DNA from: Nitrospirota bacterium
GTDB lineage: Bacteria; Nitrospirota; UBA9217
Reading direction: 5' to 3'
Length of the DNA: 6,960 bases
Assembly: GCA_013334545.1 (NCBI GenBank)
Contig: JAAXXJ010000154.1
Location: forward strand, 1 to 6,960
The notes beneath the pieces are model-generated. The model saw only the letters and a list, made by a program, of their open reading frames with translations. It was not told where the DNA came from and made no database searches. Made by a program: the position numbers and the translations under genes. Shown one piece after another: positions 5,484-6,960 of this stretch; within the stretch, counting starts at the first letter, position 1, and each line of letters begins with the position of its first letter.

Positions 5484-6758
5484 ATGAAAGTCACCCAGTC
5501 CATCGATATACACCATCTCACCCGGGTCGAAGGCCACGGCAACATCAGGATCGCCATCAAGGACGGAAAGGTCGAGGAAGCGGCCTGGGAGGTCGTCGAG
5601 ACACCGCGCTTTTTCGAGGCCATGCTGGTCGGCAAGAAATGGGAGAACGCGCCCTGGATCTGCGGCAGGATCTGCGGCATCTGCTCCATCGGGCACACCC
5701 TCGCCAGCATCCGAGCGGTTGAGAACGCCTTCGGCTTCGTGCCGACGGACCAGACAAAAAAGCTTCGCATCCTGCTCAAGCACATGGAGACGCTCCAGAG
5801 CCATATTCTCCATCTCTACTTCCTTGCGGCACCGGATTTCGTGAACGTGGGCAGTGTGTTCCCGCTCATCAACTCCCACCCTGACGTGGTGAAGCGTGCA
5901 GCCAAGATCAAGCTCCTGGCGAACGACCTCTGCGATTGCGTCGGCGGCAGGCGCATGCACCCGACCCGGACGATCGTGGGCGGGTTCACCATGCTGCCGG
6001 AGAAGGACGAGCTCCGCACGTTCAAGTACCGGCTCCAGGACATCGCGGATGACCTCACCCGGACCGCCGAGCTCTTCCACCAGTTCAGCCTGCCGGACTT
6101 CAGCCGCGAGACCGAGTTCGTGTCGCTCAAGGGCGATAACGACTATCCCTTCATCGGCGGCGACCTCGTCTCGACAGACGGCGTGGTGAAGAAAGAGCAC
6201 GAGTACCGGCTCATGACGAACGAATACATGGTCTCCACGTCGACCTCCAAATGGAGCAAGCTCTCGCGTGCGTCCCTGGCGGTCGGCGCCCTCGCCCGGC
6301 TGAACAATAACTTCGAGTTCCTCCACCCGGCAGCCAAGGAGATATCGCAGGGCTTCGGGCTCAGACCGGTGAACCACAACCCCTTCATGAACAACATCGC
6401 CCAGCTCGTGGAATGCGTGCATGTGGCGATGGAGTCGATCGAACTGATCGACGGGATGATCGATTCGGACTGGAAGGAGCCAAGGCAGCAAGTGGTGCCG
6501 AAGGAAGGTGTCGGCGTGGGTGCCGTGGAAGTACCGCGCGGGATCCTCTACCACTGCTACGAGTTCGACAAGGAAGGCAGGATCGTCAGAAGCGACTGCG
6601 TGATCCCCACGAGCCAGAACCACGCCAATATCCAGCACGACCTGACCGCGCTGGCGGAGAAGTATGCGGAAGAAGGAAAGAAGGACCGGGACATCGAGCT
6701 CCTCGCCCAGATGCTCGTGCGGTCTTACGACCCCTGCATCTCCTGCTCGGTGCACTGA
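5484..6758 (+). CDS. hydA: group 3b [NiFe] hydrogenase large (catalytic) subunit alpha
   Basis: This 424-residue large subunit carries the NiFe(CN)2CO site, where H2 is split or formed. The N-terminal HHLTRVEGHGN (10-20) contains the conserved RVEGH. The L1 motif RICGICSIGH (62-71) gives the nickel/iron ligands C64 and C67. The L2 motif DPCISCSVH (416-424) gives C418 and C421. With HydBGD it forms the cytosolic H2:NADP+ oxidoreductase/sulfhydrogenase. The protein ends on H424: the stop TGA directly follows the histidine after which maturation proteases normally cut, so the mature C-terminus is encoded directly. Reading past the TGA gives only five codons before TAA (6774-6776). No endopeptidase or Hyp gene is in the window. 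A 250 bp repeat-bearing spacer separates it from hydD, and a strong terminator follows. Confidence 0.95.
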   Translation: MKVTQSIDIHHLTRVEGHGNIRIAIKDGKVEEAAWEVVETPRFFEAMLVGKKWENAPWICGRICGICSIGHTLASIRAVENAFGFVPTDQTKKLRILLKHMETLQSHILHLYFLAAPDFVNVGSVFPLINSHPDVVKRAAKIKLLANDLCDCVGGRRMHPTRTIVGGFTMLPEKDELRTFKYRLQDIADDLTRTAELFHQFSLPDFSRETEFVSLKGDNDYPFIGGDLVSTDGVVKKEHEYRLMTNEYMVSTSTSKWSKLSRASLAVGALARLNNNFEFLHPAAKEISQGFGLRPVNHNPFMNNIAQLVECVHVAMESIELIDGMIDSDWKEPRQQVVPKEGVGVGAVEVPRGILYHCYEFDKEGRIVRSDCVIPTSQNHANIQHDLTALAEKYAEEGKKDRDIELLAQMLVRSYDPCISCSVH

Positions 6759-6784
6759 GCGACGCTCATGCTGTAAACGACAGA

Positions 6785-6809
6785 GGCAGGCCACATGGCC
6801 TGCCATTTT
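6785..6809 (+). terminator. Rho-independent terminator of the hydrogenase operon
   Basis: GGCAGGCC (6785-6792) and GGCCTGCC (6797-6804) form a perfect 8 bp GC-rich stem around the loop ACAT, followed by ATTTT. It starts 27 nt after the hydA stop and closes the operon. From there to 6960 the sequence is AT-rich and I see no gene or confident promoter in it. Confidence 0.8.
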
Positions 6810-6960
6810 CAAATTCAAAAACTACTTAGCAACCCTTCTTTGGATATTGCCGTAATTCCCCCCAATTATCACATATACTCCAACCTATACATTTTTGCTT
6901 TTTCACGGTATAAACGCAAGTCATCAGTACGAAATAGTGCGATAAATCTTTTTCTGCTAT

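Noticed and set aside
6756..6758. TGA after hydA as a selenocysteine codon
   Set aside because: In NiFeSe hydrogenases Sec replaces the first Cys of L2, which is TGC here. No SECIS-like need at this site, and the TGA follows the last motif residue.
5448..6818. Long minus-strand open frame opposite hydA
   Set aside because: Same shadow pattern; spans the terminator hairpin and has no family features.

Overview
The window carries a complete cytosolic group 3b [NiFe] hydrogenase locus (hydB-hydG-hydD-hydA, about 2198-6758, all on the + strand). Upstream of it lies a scrambled stretch, 1 to about 650, followed by a 5'-truncated nucleotidyltransferase/sugar-kinase fusion gene. Coding DNA is GC-rich and the spacers are AT-rich. 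The hydrogenase type, a eukaryotic-like Ser/Thr kinase fragment and the spacer repeats suggest an anaerobic or facultative bacterium, perhaps of Desulfobacterota or Nitrospirota type. That placement is a weak inference from general resemblance only.

Region 1-650 is a mosaic of three gene pieces that cannot all be intact. Bases 1 to about 450 (+) encode a beta-rich protein of unknown function. From about 445 to 627 the minus strand encodes the first ~58 residues of a Ser/Thr protein kinase, with its own Shine-Dalgarno sequence. From about 626-650 onward the + strand enters a nucleotidyltransferase gene in mid-domain. This is either a real rearrangement or an assembly chimera. The fusion gene then continues through a short hexapeptide-like segment and a full APH/AmgK-like kinase domain to its stop at 2023.

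Region 2024-2197 is an AT-rich spacer with a good extended -10 promoter for the hydrogenase genes. HydB (Fe-S electron transfer) and HydG (FAD/NAD(P) reductase with a 2Fe-2S cluster) are separated by 1 nt. HydD (small subunit) and HydA (large, NiFe-bearing subunit) follow, but each is preceded by a noncoding spacer of 250-266 bp. Both spacers contain modules of the same degenerate repeat family. The first spacer is organised as a nearly symmetric inverted repeat about 195 bp long. A strong hairpin-plus-T terminator closes the locus at 6785-6809, and no gene is visible in the last 150 bases.

Together the four proteins form the usual route: NAD(P)H to FAD and 2Fe-2S in HydG, to 4Fe-4S clusters in HydB, to 4Fe-4S clusters in HydD, to the NiFe site in HydA. 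The enzyme should couple H2 and NADP(H) in the cytosol, possibly with S0/polysulfide reduction (sulfhydrogenase). HydA ends exactly at the last active-site motif residue and so lacks the cleavable C-terminal tail. No maturation protease or Hyp gene is present in the window. I found no clear new biological system. The best leads are the tail-less HydA, the repeat-split operon and the mosaic 5' region.
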